The translations under genes and the position numbers were made by a program. From Sulfitobacter sp. OXR-159 (GTDB taxonomy: Bacteria > Pseudomonadota > Alphaproteobacteria > Rhodobacterales > Rhodobacteraceae), in the NCBI RefSeq assembly GCF_034377145.1, contig NZ_CP139707.1:124001-188000 (forward strand): DNA of 64,000 nt, written 5' to 3'. The notes beneath the pieces were generated by a model that worked only from the letters and a program-made list of their open reading frames with translations, searched no databases and was not told the DNA's origin. Positions 34,585 through 43,865 of this stretch are shown piece after piece (position 1 is the stretch's first letter; the number at the start of each line of letters is the position of its first letter).

Positions 34585-34609
34585 AACACCGCATAACGGA
34601 TATGGTTCC
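34585..34609 (-). promoter_or_regulatory. Candidate EcfG promoter of the HdeA-like gene
   Basis: On the minus strand GGAAC (34609-34605), 16 bases, then TGTT (34588-34585), the same -10 variant as in the phyR/nepR promoter. It ends 36 bases before the start codon. The rest of the gap up to 34800 shows no gene. Confidence 0.5.
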
Positions 34610-34800
34610 AGCGCATAGCGATTAGGAAAGGGAAAACGGCGGTTTCAGTGCATAACATGCTCACAATGCTGGATTCTTTCGATGTGGACCCCGGCCCCGC
34701 CCTACGTGGGCCTTAAAAATTCAGCATTTCTCTCTTTCTCCTCGGGGAAACTGCACGCGGGCTCTGGACCCTCCCGAGCGTGCCGCCTAACCTCCGCGCT

Positions 34801-35748
34801 ATGTTTCGCTATGCGTTGAAAAGATTTCTCTCCCTGCTCATCAGTCTCGCGGTCGCGTCGCTGGTGATTTTTGTGGTTATTGAGGTCGCCCCCGGCGATC
34901 CGGCCTCCTTTATGCTGGGCCTGAATGCACAGCCGGAAACACTGGCCGCGCTGCGCAGTGAGCTGGGTCTCGATCAATCCCGACCCGAGCGCTACCTAGA
35001 ATGGGTTGGTGGCATGCTGCGCGGCGATTTCGGCACGTCCTACACCTATCGCACCCCGGTGACCGAGATGATCGGTGACCGGCTTTGGGTCTCGGTGCCT
35101 CTGGCGCTTTATGCGCTGGCGCTGACTGTCGTGGTGGCATTTCCAGCGGGCATCTATGCCGCGTCACGACGGGGCCGGGCGGGTGACATCAGCGTCATGG
35201 GCGCGACGCAATTGGGCGTGGCGGTGCCGAACTTTTGGTTCGCCATGATCCTCGTGCTGATCTTTTCGATCAACCTGCGCTGGTTTTCGGCAGGCGGTTT
35301 CGTCGGCTGGGACAAGGGGCTTTTCGCCGGGCTGCATGCGCTGACCCTGCCTGCCATTGCGCTTGCCTTGCCACAGGCTGCGATCCTCGCGCGGGTCATG
35401 CGCTCGGCCCTTCTGGATGTTCTGGGCGAAGATTTCATGCGCACCGCGCGGGCCAAGGGGCTAACCGCGCGACAGGCGCTTTGGCGGCACGGGCTGCGCA
35501 ATGCGCTGATCCCGGTGCTGACGATCATCGGTTTGCAGTTCTCCTTCCTGCTGGCCGGGTCAATCATTATCGAGCAGGTCTTTTACCTGCCGGGCCTTGG
35601 GCGGCTGGTGTTCCAGTCGATCTCGGCGCGGGATCTGATCGTGGTCGAGTCGGTGGTGATGCTCTTGGTCTTTTCGGTGATCTTGGTGAATTTCCTTGTC
35701 GATCTGGCCTATGCCGCCGTCGATCCCCGGTTGAGGGCCCGCACATGA
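34801..35748 (+). CDS. ABC transporter permease (DppB-like)
   Basis: 315 residues from the ATG at 34801; a GTG seven codons earlier is possible, and neither has a clear ribosome site. Six membrane helices and the binding-protein-dependent transport signature in MRTARAKGLTARQALWRHGLRNALIPV near residue 220 identify the inner membrane permease of a peptide/nickel-type importer. It makes the heterodimer with the DppC-like protein, whose gene overlaps by four bases (ATGA). Confidence 0.9.
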   Translation: MFRYALKRFLSLLISLAVASLVIFVVIEVAPGDPASFMLGLNAQPETLAALRSELGLDQSRPERYLEWVGGMLRGDFGTSYTYRTPVTEMIGDRLWVSVPLALYALALTVVVAFPAGIYAASRRGRAGDISVMGATQLGVAVPNFWFAMILVLIFSINLRWFSAGGFVGWDKGLFAGLHALTLPAIALALPQAAILARVMRSALLDVLGEDFMRTARAKGLTARQALWRHGLRNALIPVLTIIGLQFSFLLAGSIIIEQVFYLPGLGRLVFQSISARDLIVVESVVMLLVFSVILVNFLVDLAYAAVDPRLRART

Positions 35749-36560
35749 ACCGCAACCTGTTTCTTGGGGCCGTGTTGACCTCGGTCTTTTTGCTGGCGGC
35801 GCTGATCTCCTTTGTCTGGACGCCTTATGACTATGCCGGGCTCGACATCGCGAACAAGCTGCACAGCCCGTCGCTGGCGCATCCGATGGGCACGGATCAC
35901 TTTGGCCGCGATATTCTGAGCATGATCATGGTCGGCGCGCGGACCTCTATCGCCGTGGCGTTGGTGGCGGTGGGCATCGGCATGGGCGCGGGCGTGCCGC
36001 TGGGGCTTTGGGCCGCAGCGCGGCGTGGGAGCCTTGTGGATGAAGTCATCATGCGCGGCAATGATCTGGTCTTTGCCTTTCCGGCCATTGTCATCGCCAT
36101 TTTGATCACGGCGGTCTTTGGCGCCGGGGCGATCAATGCGATCATTGCCATCGGCATCTTTAACATCCCCGTTTTCGCCCGGATCACCCGCGGTGCGGCG
36201 CTGTCTTTGTGGCAACGTGAATTCATCCTCGCCGCGCGGGTCGCCGGTAAATCCGCCGCGCGTATCTCGGCGGAGCATATCCTGCCCAATGTCGCCAATC
36301 TGCTGATCGTGCAGGGGACCATCCAATTCTCTCTGGGTATCCTTGCCGAAGCGGGGCTGAGCTACGTCGGCCTTGGCGCGCAGCCGCCGGTGCCGTCATG
36401 GGGCCGGATGTTGGCCGATGCGCAGACGATGGTCAGCATCGCGCCGCATATGGCCTTGATGCCCGGTTTCGCAATCATTCTGACGGTTCTGGGGTTGAAC
36501 TTGATGGGTGACGGGCTGCGGGACATGCTTGATCCCCGCCTGAGGGTGGCACGCACATGA
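35745..36560 (+). CDS. ABC transporter permease (DppC-like)
   Basis: 271 residues from the ATG that overlaps the DppB-like stop. The frame is open further upstream but runs in the shadow of that gene. HPMGTDHFGRDILSMIMVGARTSIAVAL near residue 45 is the DppC N-terminal signature. The EAA loop (FILAARVAGKSAARISAEHILPN) is near residue 160. It lacks the extra N-terminal soluble part some DppC proteins have. Its stop overlaps the ATPase gene by four bases. Confidence 0.92.
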   Translation: MNRNLFLGAVLTSVFLLAALISFVWTPYDYAGLDIANKLHSPSLAHPMGTDHFGRDILSMIMVGARTSIAVALVAVGIGMGAGVPLGLWAAARRGSLVDEVIMRGNDLVFAFPAIVIAILITAVFGAGAINAIIAIGIFNIPVFARITRGAALSLWQREFILAARVAGKSAARISAEHILPNVANLLIVQGTIQFSLGILAEAGLSYVGLGAQPPVPSWGRMLADAQTMVSIAPHMALMPGFAIILTVLGLNLMGDGLRDMLDPRLRVART

Positions 36561-38158
36561 CGCTTTTGACTGTCTCCAATCTCTCGCTGTCGATCCACGG
36601 GCTGCGCATCCTCGACGGGGTGACCTTCTCTGTCGCGCCGGGCGAAATCGTCGCCGTGACCGGGGAAAGCGGCTCGGGCAAGTCGATGACCGCGCTGGCG
36701 GCGATGCAACTGCTGCCTAAGGGGGCCACGACCACCGGCCATATCATGCTGGGCGATGACGATCTGAGCCAGATGAGCGAAGCGACGCTGTGCGGCGTGC
36801 GCGGCAATGACATCGGCATGGTGTTTCAAGAGCCGATGACCGCGCTGAACCCGGTACAGACCATCGGTCGCCAAGTGGCCGAAACCATCCGCGTGCATGA
36901 GCCCAGCGTCTCACGCGCCGAGGCCGAGGCCCGCGCCGCCGAAACGCTGACCCGCGTCGGCCTGCCCCAAGACCGCTTCCCCCTGTCGCGCTATCCGCAT
37001 GAGTTGAGCGGCGGGCAGCGCCAGCGGGTGGTGATCGCCATCGCCATCGCCCTGCGTCCCCGTCTGCTGATCGCGGATGAGCCGACCACAGCGTTGGATG
37101 TGACCACACAGGCGCAAATCCTTACCCTGCTGACCCGTCTGGCGCGCGAAGATGGCATGGGGCTGTTGATGATCACCCATGACCTTGCCGTCGTGGCCGA
37201 TATGGCCGACCGGATCATCGTCATGCGCAAGGGCCAGATTGTCGAGCAAGGAGAGACTCAGAGCCTGCTGCGCGACATGCGCCACCCCTATACCAAGATG
37301 CTCTTCGAGGCCTCCCGCCATGAGGTCAACCTGCCCACGCCACCCGCGCCCGTGCCGCTGTTGGAGGTCAAGGGCGTCTGTCGTGACTATCATCTGCCGC
37401 GCAAAACGCTGTTTGGTGCGCCCGGTAGGTTCCGCGCGGTGGACAACCTCAGCTTTACCCTGAACCGGGGGGAGCGGTTGGGCTTGGTGGGGGAATCCGG
37501 TTGCGGAAAATCGACCCTGACGCGGGCGATTTTGGGTCTGGAACAGGTGCAAGAGGGCAGCATCACCGTCGATGGTCAGCCCGTCTTTACCGGGACAAAG
37601 CCGAACCTTGCCGTGCGCCGCAAGATGCAGGTGGTGTTCCAAGACCCTTTCGGCAGCTTCAATCCGCGCCACCGCGTTGATCGGTTGGTGACTGAGCCTT
37701 TCCACCTGCTCGACAGCGCGCCGCAGGGGGCGGAGCGGACCCGCGCGATTGACGAAGCGCTGACCGCCGTGGGGCTGCGCCCCGCAGATGCGCGCAAATA
37801 CATTCACGAATTCTCGGGCGGACAGCGGCAGCGGATCGCCATTGCCCGCGCGCTGATCATCCGGCCAGAGCTGATCCTTTTCGACGAGGCGGTCAGCGCG
37901 CTGGATGTCTCAGTCCGGGCGCAGATCCTTGATCTGCTGGCCGAGCTTTGCGGCCATTATGACCTGACCTATCTCTTTATCTCGCACGACCTGTCGGTGG
38001 TGCGTACGGTGACGGACCGGGTGCTGGTGATGCAGTCCGGCAAGATCGTAGAGGCCGGAGAGACCGCGCTGGTCTTCGATGCGCCGCAGCATGAATATAC
38101 CAAATCACTCATCGCCGCCGCGCCGGTTCTGCCGGATTTGCCCCAGCCTGTAGGATAG
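36557..38158 (+). CDS. Fused dual ATP-binding protein of the peptide ABC importer (DppD-DppF)
   Basis: 533 residues with two complete ABC ATPase domains. Domain 1 has Walker A GESGSGKS near residue 36, signature [14 protein letters not shown] near 155 and [11 protein letters not shown] near 175. Domain 2 has GESGCGKST near 312, [14 protein letters not shown] near 420 and [14 protein letters not shown] near 440. Peptide importers usually use two separate proteins, but YejF-type fusions are well known. Overlap with the permease gene shows coupling. It powers import of the ligand bound by the protein at 32551. Confidence 0.93.
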   Translation: MTLLTVSNLSLSIHGLRILDGVTFSVAPGEIVAVTGESGSGKSMTALAAMQLLPKGATTTGHIMLGDDDLSQMSEATLCGVRGNDIGMVFQEPMTALNPVQTIGRQVAETIRVHEPSVSRAEAEARAAETLTRVGLPQDRFPLSRYPHELSGGQRQRVVIAIAIALRPRLLIADEPTTALDVTTQAQILTLLTRLAREDGMGLLMITHDLAVVADMADRIIVMRKGQIVEQGETQSLLRDMRHPYTKMLFEASRHEVNLPTPPAPVPLLEVKGVCRDYHLPRKTLFGAPGRFRAVDNLSFTLNRGERLGLVGESGCGKSTLTRAILGLEQVQEGSITVDGQPVFTGTKPNLAVRRKMQVVFQDPFGSFNPRHRVDRLVTEPFHLLDSAPQGAERTRAIDEALTAVGLRPADARKYIHEFSGGQRQRIAIARALIIRPELILFDEAVSALDVSVRAQILDLLAELCGHYDLTYLFISHDLSVVRTVTDRVLVMQSGKIVEAGETALVFDAPQHEYTKSLIAAAPVLPDLPQPVG

Positions 38159-38390
38159 GCTTTGGGGGCCGGGTTGCGCCATGAAAGGGAGTTGCATTGA
38201 TCGCGATGGCAATCCGACCTAACCTGAATACGGGGATTCCCGCCACAAGGGCATGTCTGCTTGGGCCCTGAACGGCGCGTTAGAAATTTCCCTGCCCAGT
38301 CAATTGCCTAAAGGCTGCGGCGCTCTACTTGTGCATGCAATGGTGTCCGCCTAAAGGGTGGTCCGCCAATATAACAATGGGAGACATCTT

Positions 38391-39350
38391 ATGAAAATGT
38401 TCAAAATGCTCGCGATGACCGGTGCCATGGTGGCCGGCACTGCGGCCATGGCGCAGGAAAAGTTCATCACCATCGGCACCGGTGGCCAGACAGGCGTTTA
38501 CTTCGTCGTCGGTCAGTCGATCTGCCGTCTGGTGAACCGCGGCACAGCGGATCACAACCTGAAATGCACCGCGCCCTCCACCGGCGGGTCCATCGCCAAC
38601 ATCAACGCGATCAAAGCGGGCGACATGGACATGGGCGTTGCCCAGTCCGACTGGCAGTTCCACGCCTACAACGGCTCCTCGCAGTTCGAAGGCGACAAGT
38701 TCGACAACCTGCGCGCGGTCTTCTCCGTGCATGGTGAGCCGTTCAACGTCATCGCCCGTGCCGACAGCGGCATCGAGTCCTTTGACGACCTCAAAGGAAA
38801 GCGCGTCAACATCGGCAACCCCGGTTCCGGTCAGCGCGCCACCATGGAAGTCGTGATGGACGCCAAAGGCTGGACACTGGACGATTTCGCACTGGCTTCC
38901 GAACTGAAGCCGGCCGAGCAGGCCGCCGCTCTGGGCGACAACAAAGTGGATGCGATCATCTACACCGTTGGCCACCCGAATGGTTCCATCCAAGAAGCCG
39001 TGTCGACCATCGACGCCAAGCTGATCCCCGTGGATGGTGATGCGATCCAAGGCCTGATCGACGACAACCCCTATTATGCCGAGGCCACCGTGCCGGGCGG
39101 CATGTACAAGGGCACCGACGAAGACGTGAAAACCTTCGGCGTGAAAGCGACCTTTGTGACATCCGCTGATGTGGATGACGATGTGGTCTATCAGGTCGTG
39201 AAAGCTGTCTTTGACAACTTCGACCGTTTCAAGCGTCTGCACCCGGCGTTCGAGAACCTGACCCAAGAAGAGATGATCTCGGGCGGTCTGTCTGCGCCGC
39301 TGCACCCCGGCGCAGAGAAGTATTACAAAGAGCAAGGTTGGATCGAGTAA
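38391..39350 (+). CDS. TAXI family TRAP transporter solute-binding protein
   Basis: 319 residues from the ATG at 38391 after GGGAGACATCTT. The signal peptide KMLAMTGAMVAGTAAMAQ is followed directly by the TAXI start FITIGTGGQTGVYFVVGQSICRLVN. A second block, AGDMDMGVAQSDW, is also characteristic. TAXI proteins deliver organic acids, often glutamate-like, to fused TRAP permeases. The fused permease follows 102 bases later. The 232 bases before the gene hold no other gene. Confidence 0.92.
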   Translation: MKMFKMLAMTGAMVAGTAAMAQEKFITIGTGGQTGVYFVVGQSICRLVNRGTADHNLKCTAPSTGGSIANINAIKAGDMDMGVAQSDWQFHAYNGSSQFEGDKFDNLRAVFSVHGEPFNVIARADSGIESFDDLKGKRVNIGNPGSGQRATMEVVMDAKGWTLDDFALASELKPAEQAAALGDNKVDAIIYTVGHPNGSIQEAVSTIDAKLIPVDGDAIQGLIDDNPYYAEATVPGGMYKGTDEDVKTFGVKATFVTSADVDDDVVYQVVKAVFDNFDRFKRLHPAFENLTQEEMISGGLSAPLHPGAEKYYKEQGWIE

Positions 39351-39452
39351 TCTTCGCGTGACATGATAGCTCTGGCGGCGGTACGCTGCCGTCAGAGACC
39401 CGAAAAAACAATATGCGCATCCACCCCAAGGTGGAGCCGACAGGGGGACGAT

Positions 39453-42206
39453 ATGTCTGAGAAGGACCAGCAAAAGGCGGCGGCTGTCGAAACCGCCGCA
39501 ACCGGTGACCGAGGCGGACTGAGCCAGGCGGAACTGGACGAACTTGTCGCTTCTTCTGATACGGGCGGCCGTGCTGTCAGCGGGCTGATGGGCACCTTGC
39601 TGCTGTTGGTGGCACTGGCTTGGTCGCTGTTTCAACTCTACATCGCGTCACCCATTGGTCTGTTCAATGATACGCTGGCCCGCTCCATTCACTTGGGCTT
39701 TGCCGTATTCCTTGGCATCATGGTGTTCCCGGCCACGCGCACCAGCTTTCAGGTGGCGCTTGGTGTCATCGTTCCGGCCGTTCTTGCCGCGCTCTTTATG
39801 GTCAGCACCAAAGATTCGACCGCGATTTGGTGGATCCCGATCCCCGCACTTTTCGTGATTGCGACAGTGCTGCTCGGCTCGCCCAAGAACCGCATTCCAA
39901 TCTGGGAATGGGCCTTAGCCATCGTCGGCACCTTTTGTGCGCTCTACCTCTTTATCTTCTACCGCGAGATCGCCAACCGCGTCGGCGCGCCGATCCTGCC
40001 AGACTATATCGCAGGGGTTACCGGACTGTTAATCCTGCTCGAAGCCACCCGCCGCGCCCTTGGGCCTGCGTTGATGATCGTGGCGAGCATTTTTCTTTTC
40101 TACACCGTGCTTGGCCCTTCTATGCCCAGCATCATCGCCCATAAGGGCAACAGCCTGTCGGAGATCGTGAACCACCAGTGGATCACGACCGAGGGCGTCT
40201 TTGGCATCGCGCTTGGTGTGTCGACCTCTTTCGTGTTCCTCTTCGTGCTGTTCGGCTCGCTGTTGGACCGTGCGGGCGCGGGCAACTACTTCATTCAGGT
40301 CGCATTCAGCCTCATGGGCCACATGCGCGGCGGACCAGCGAAAGCGGCTGTTGTGGCATCCGCCATGACCGGCCTGATTTCCGGTTCCTCCATCGCGAAC
40401 GTTGTGACCACCGGCACATTCACCATTCCGCTGATGAAGAAAGTGGGCTTCAACTCCGAAAAAGCAGGCGCGGTCGAGGTGGCCTCTTCGGTCAATGGCC
40501 AGATCATGCCGCCCGTGATGGGCGCTGCGGCGTTCCTGATGGTCGAGTATGTCGGCATTCCCTATTTCGACGTGGTCAAACACGCCTTCTTGCCTGCGGT
40601 TATCTCTTACATCGCGCTGGTCTACATCGTGCACCTTGAAGCGATGAAAGCCGGGATGCAGGGTCTGCCCCGCGCCTATACGCCCAAGCCGCTGGTGCAA
40701 CAGTTGATCGGCATCGCCTTTGCGATCATCGCGATCTGCGCGCTGTCCTTTGCCGTATATTACCTGATGGGCTGGATCCGCCCGGCCTTCCCTGAGACAG
40801 CGGGCTACATCATCTTTGTCTTCCTCACGGCGGTCTATGTTGGCCTGCTCTATGTGGCGAGTAAGGAAGAACCGTTGAAACTGGACGATCCCAATGCTGA
40901 GGTGACATCGTTGCCGATGCCCGGGCCGACCGCGCGGTCAGGGCTGCATTTCATCCTGCCTGTCGTCGTGCTGGTCTGGGCGCTGATGGTCGACCGCCTG
41001 TCGCCCGGCCTTTCGGCCTTTTGGGCGGCGGCTTACATGATCTTTATCCTGCTGACACAGCGCCCGTTGATGGCGATGTTCCGCGGCGAAAGCCAGTTTG
41101 TGAACGACGTGAAGGCGGGTGTGCTTGACCTGATCGACGGATTGGTCACCGGCGCACGCAACATGATCGGTATCGGCATCGCCACGGCAACGGCTGGTAT
41201 CATCGTGGGCGCGGTGAGCCAGACCGGCGTCGGCTCGGCGCTGGCGGATGTGGTTGAGGTGCTCTCGGGCGGCAATATCCTTGCGATCCTCTTCCTGACC
41301 GCGGTCCTGTCGCTGATTCTTGGCATGGGCTTGCCCACCACTGCGAACTACATCGTCGTCTCGGCCCTGTTGGCGCCGGTGATCGTGACATTGGGTCAGC
41401 AGAACGGGCTGATCGTGCCGCTGATCGCCGTGCACCTCTTTGTGTTCTACTTCGGCATCATGGCCGATGTGACCCCGCCGGTCGGCTTGGCCAGTTTCGC
41501 CGCCGCCGCCGTTTCGGGCGGTGATCCGATCCGCACGGGTCTCGTGGCCTTCTTCTACTCCCTGCGCACAGCTGCGCTGCCGTTCCTGTTTATCTTCAAC
41601 ACGGAACTGCTCTTGATTGGCGTCACATGGGGGCAGGGGCTGTTCATCTTTGTCGTGGCAACCGTGGCGATGCTGCTTTTCGCCGCCGCGACCCAAGGCT
41701 GGTTTTTGGCCCGCAACCGTTTCTATGAAACCATCGCGCTGCTGCTGATTGCCTTTACCCTGTTCCGCCCGGGGTTCTGGATGGACATGGTCTATCCGCC
41801 CTATAGCGAAGAAGCGCCGACCGAGATCGTGCAGGCGGCTGAGGAAACGCCCGCCGGTGAGCGGCTGCGCCTGCGCGTTGCGGGAGTGAACGATCTGGGC
41901 GATCCGCTGGAATTCGTCGCGCTGCTGCCGATTGGCGCGGGCGAGACGGGGGCCGAGAAGCTGGAAGCCGCAGGTCTCATGTTCCGCGAGGATGGCGACA
42001 AGATGATCATCGACGATGTCCTCTACGATAGCCCTGCGCAGGGCGCGGGCCTTGATTGGGACCAAGAGGTGCTGCGCGTGCTGAAACCGATGCCGCAACC
42101 CAGCAAATATTGGATGTTCATCCCCGCGCTGTTGCTGCTGGCACTGGTCGTCTTCCTGCAACGGGGCCGTGCCGCGCGTGACACCCGCAAGCCCGCGACA
42201 GCCTGA
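39453..42206 (+). CDS. Fused TRAP transporter permease (DctQM type) with C-terminal PDZ-like domain
   Basis: 917 residues from the ATG at 39453 after GGGGGACGAT. About 17-18 membrane helices give the small-plus-large fused arrangement of TAXI systems, with SGSSIANVVTTGTFTIPLMKK near residue 310 and MADVTPPVGLASFAAAAVSGG near 670. After about residue 780 comes a soluble DUF3394-type segment, including IIDDVLYDSPAQGAGLDWDQEVL, which reads like a PDZ motif, and then a last helix and a basic tail. The C-terminal part may sit in the periplasm and control the channel. Substrate unknown. Confidence 0.9.
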   Translation: MSEKDQQKAAAVETAATGDRGGLSQAELDELVASSDTGGRAVSGLMGTLLLLVALAWSLFQLYIASPIGLFNDTLARSIHLGFAVFLGIMVFPATRTSFQVALGVIVPAVLAALFMVSTKDSTAIWWIPIPALFVIATVLLGSPKNRIPIWEWALAIVGTFCALYLFIFYREIANRVGAPILPDYIAGVTGLLILLEATRRALGPALMIVASIFLFYTVLGPSMPSIIAHKGNSLSEIVNHQWITTEGVFGIALGVSTSFVFLFVLFGSLLDRAGAGNYFIQVAFSLMGHMRGGPAKAAVVASAMTGLISGSSIANVVTTGTFTIPLMKKVGFNSEKAGAVEVASSVNGQIMPPVMGAAAFLMVEYVGIPYFDVVKHAFLPAVISYIALVYIVHLEAMKAGMQGLPRAYTPKPLVQQLIGIAFAIIAICALSFAVYYLMGWIRPAFPETAGYIIFVFLTAVYVGLLYVASKEEPLKLDDPNAEVTSLPMPGPTARSGLHFILPVVVLVWALMVDRLSPGLSAFWAAAYMIFILLTQRPLMAMFRGESQFVNDVKAGVLDLIDGLVTGARNMIGIGIATATAGIIVGAVSQTGVGSALADVVEVLSGGNILAILFLTAVLSLILGMGLPTTANYIVVSALLAPVIVTLGQQNGLIVPLIAVHLFVFYFGIMADVTPPVGLASFAAAAVSGGDPIRTGLVAFFYSLRTAALPFLFIFNTELLLIGVTWGQGLFIFVVATVAMLLFAAATQGWFLARNRFYETIALLLIAFTLFRPGFWMDMVYPPYSEEAPTEIVQAAEETPAGERLRLRVAGVNDLGDPLEFVALLPIGAGETGAEKLEAAGLMFREDGDKMIIDDVLYDSPAQGAGLDWDQEVLRVLKPMPQPSKYWMFIPALLLLALVVFLQRGRAARDTRKPATA

Positions 42207-42218
42207 GGAGGGCGCACC

Positions 42219-42650
42219 ATGTTTGACAATATCTTGCTGACTGTTGACCTGAGTGACCCAAAATCATGGGAGAAAGCGCTGCCGCAGGCGGTGGATATGA
42301 TCCGTCTGTCCAAGGGCACCCTGCATATCCTGTCGGTCGTGCCTGACATGGGCACGCCGCTGGTCGAAGGGTTCTTTCCCGCAGATTACGAAAAACAGGC
42401 CACAGGCCGCGCGGCCAAGGCGCTTGAAAAGCTAGTCGAGCGTGAAGTGCCTGATGACGTAAAGGTGAAGCAGCACCTCAAGTTCGGCAAAATCCACCGC
42501 GAGGCGCTGAAAACGATAAAGAAATCAAACGCCGATCTGGTGGTCATGGGATCTGAGCACCCCGACAGCCTGCGCGAATTCCTCGTCGGCTCCAATGCCG
42601 ACCGCATTGTGCGTCGTTCGCCTGTTTCCGTTCTGGTCGTGAGGGCGTAA
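42219..42650 (+). CDS. Universal stress protein (UspA family)
   Basis: 143 residues, single Usp domain with the nucleotide-binding pattern near the end (VVMGSEHPD, then GSNADRIVRRSPVSVLVVR). It starts 12 bases after the TRAP permease. In TRAP operons such as teaABCD of Halomonas the Usp protein binds ATP and tunes transport, and the same role is likely here. The first glycine motif is GSEHPDSL instead of the usual GxHGRxG, so nucleotide binding is probable but not certain. Confidence 0.9.
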   Translation: MFDNILLTVDLSDPKSWEKALPQAVDMIRLSKGTLHILSVVPDMGTPLVEGFFPADYEKQATGRAAKALEKLVEREVPDDVKVKQHLKFGKIHREALKTIKKSNADLVVMGSEHPDSLREFLVGSNADRIVRRSPVSVLVVRA

Positions 42651-42717
42651 GACACGTGCGTCGCGGAGATAAGCAGGGAAATGGTCCATTGCGCCGCGTT
42701 GTTCGGAGTATTCACGC

Positions 42718-43800
42718 ATGACCCCTTTCGCGATTGCCGGCGTGCAGATGTACGTCAATGCCTTGCAGCCCAATGTCGATGGCATGATCCAGCGGCTCGA
42801 CATTCTGATGGCACGCTTCCCTTGGACGCAGATGGTGCTGTTCTCTGAACTGGCGCCTTTCGGCCCGCTCGACCGGTTTGCCCTGCCGCCCGAGAACGAG
42901 ACGATTGAACAGTTTCAGGCCGCCGCGCGGCGGCACCGCGTCTGGCTGATCCCCGGTTCGATGTTCCTAAAGCATCCCGAAGATGGCCGGGTCTATAACA
43001 CTTCCGTCGTCATCAACCCCGAAGGCGAAGTGGTGCGCCGCTATGCCAAGATGTTCCCATTCCGGCCCTATGAGGCCGGGATCGCGGCGGGCAATGAATT
43101 CTGCATCTTCGACGTGCCAGATGTGGGCCGCTTTGGCCTGTCGATCTGCTATGACATGTGGTTCCCCGAGACGACGCGCCAGCTGACCTCTCAGGGTGTC
43201 GAAGTGCTGTTGCACCCGGTTTTGACTGGCACCACGGACCGCGACGCAGAGCTTGCCATCGCGCGGGCCACGGCGGCGCAGTTCCAGTGCTATATCTTTG
43301 ACGTGAACGGCCTTGGCGCTGGCGGTGTGGGCAAGTCCTGTGTCGTTGATCCGACCTCGATGGTGCTGCACCAGTCGGCAGGCCAAGAAGACATGTTCCC
43401 GATTGAGATCGATCTCAACATGGTGCGCCGCCAGCGTGAGACGGGGATGAAGGGCTTGGGCCAGTTGCTCAAATCCTTCCGTGATCGCCCGACCGATTTC
43501 CCGGTCTATGACCGCGACAGCGGCGCGGATGCTTTCCTGCACACCCTCGGCCCGCTCGAAGTTCCGCAGCAGGGCAGCCGCGCGGGGCTGCATGTCGATG
43601 TGCCCGCCCAGCAGGTGCCTGCCGAGATCCCCGCCTATAAGGGCAAGAACGGTTTCCCGCCGGAACCGCTTGCCAGCGCCACCGCCGGCACCGCGCCGGA
43701 AGTGGCACAGACACCGGCGCCCGCGGCACCTGCTGCGGCCATGCCAGACCCACAAACAACGCCCGAAACACCCGGGCAGAACGACAATACCAGCGGCTAG
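42718..43800 (+). CDS. Carbon-nitrogen hydrolase (nitrilase superfamily amidohydrolase)
   Basis: 360 residues. The catalytic triad is visible: Glu44 in LFSELAP, Lys111 in RYAKMFPF and Cys144 in LSICYDMWFPE. The tryptophan-less YDMWFPE form suggests an aliphatic amidase or carbamoylase rather than a true nitrilase. After the usual fold, residues about 290-360 form a Pro/Ala/Thr-rich tail with no predicted structure, unusual for the family. First gene of a five-gene run ending at the 50169 terminator. It may release ammonia or an acid from an amide in that pathway. Confidence 0.88.
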   Translation: MTPFAIAGVQMYVNALQPNVDGMIQRLDILMARFPWTQMVLFSELAPFGPLDRFALPPENETIEQFQAAARRHRVWLIPGSMFLKHPEDGRVYNTSVVINPEGEVVRRYAKMFPFRPYEAGIAAGNEFCIFDVPDVGRFGLSICYDMWFPETTRQLTSQGVEVLLHPVLTGTTDRDAELAIARATAAQFQCYIFDVNGLGAGGVGKSCVVDPTSMVLHQSAGQEDMFPIEIDLNMVRRQRETGMKGLGQLLKSFRDRPTDFPVYDRDSGADAFLHTLGPLEVPQQGSRAGLHVDVPAQQVPAEIPAYKGKNGFPPEPLASATAGTAPEVAQTPAPAAPAAAMPDPQTTPETPGQNDNTSG

Positions 43801-43865
43801 GCCGAGGTTAGGTACGCAGACTGCAGTACCTAGGCATCGGTCGGCCCTCCAGCAGAGGACGACTG

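Noticed and set aside
34780..34800. GTG start for the DppB-like permease
   Set aside because: No better ribosome site than the ATG at 34801, and the added residues are outside the usual family start.
39370..39395. Hairpin between the TAXI binding protein and its permease as a terminator
   Set aside because: The stem has mismatches and no T run; at most a processing or attenuation hairpin.
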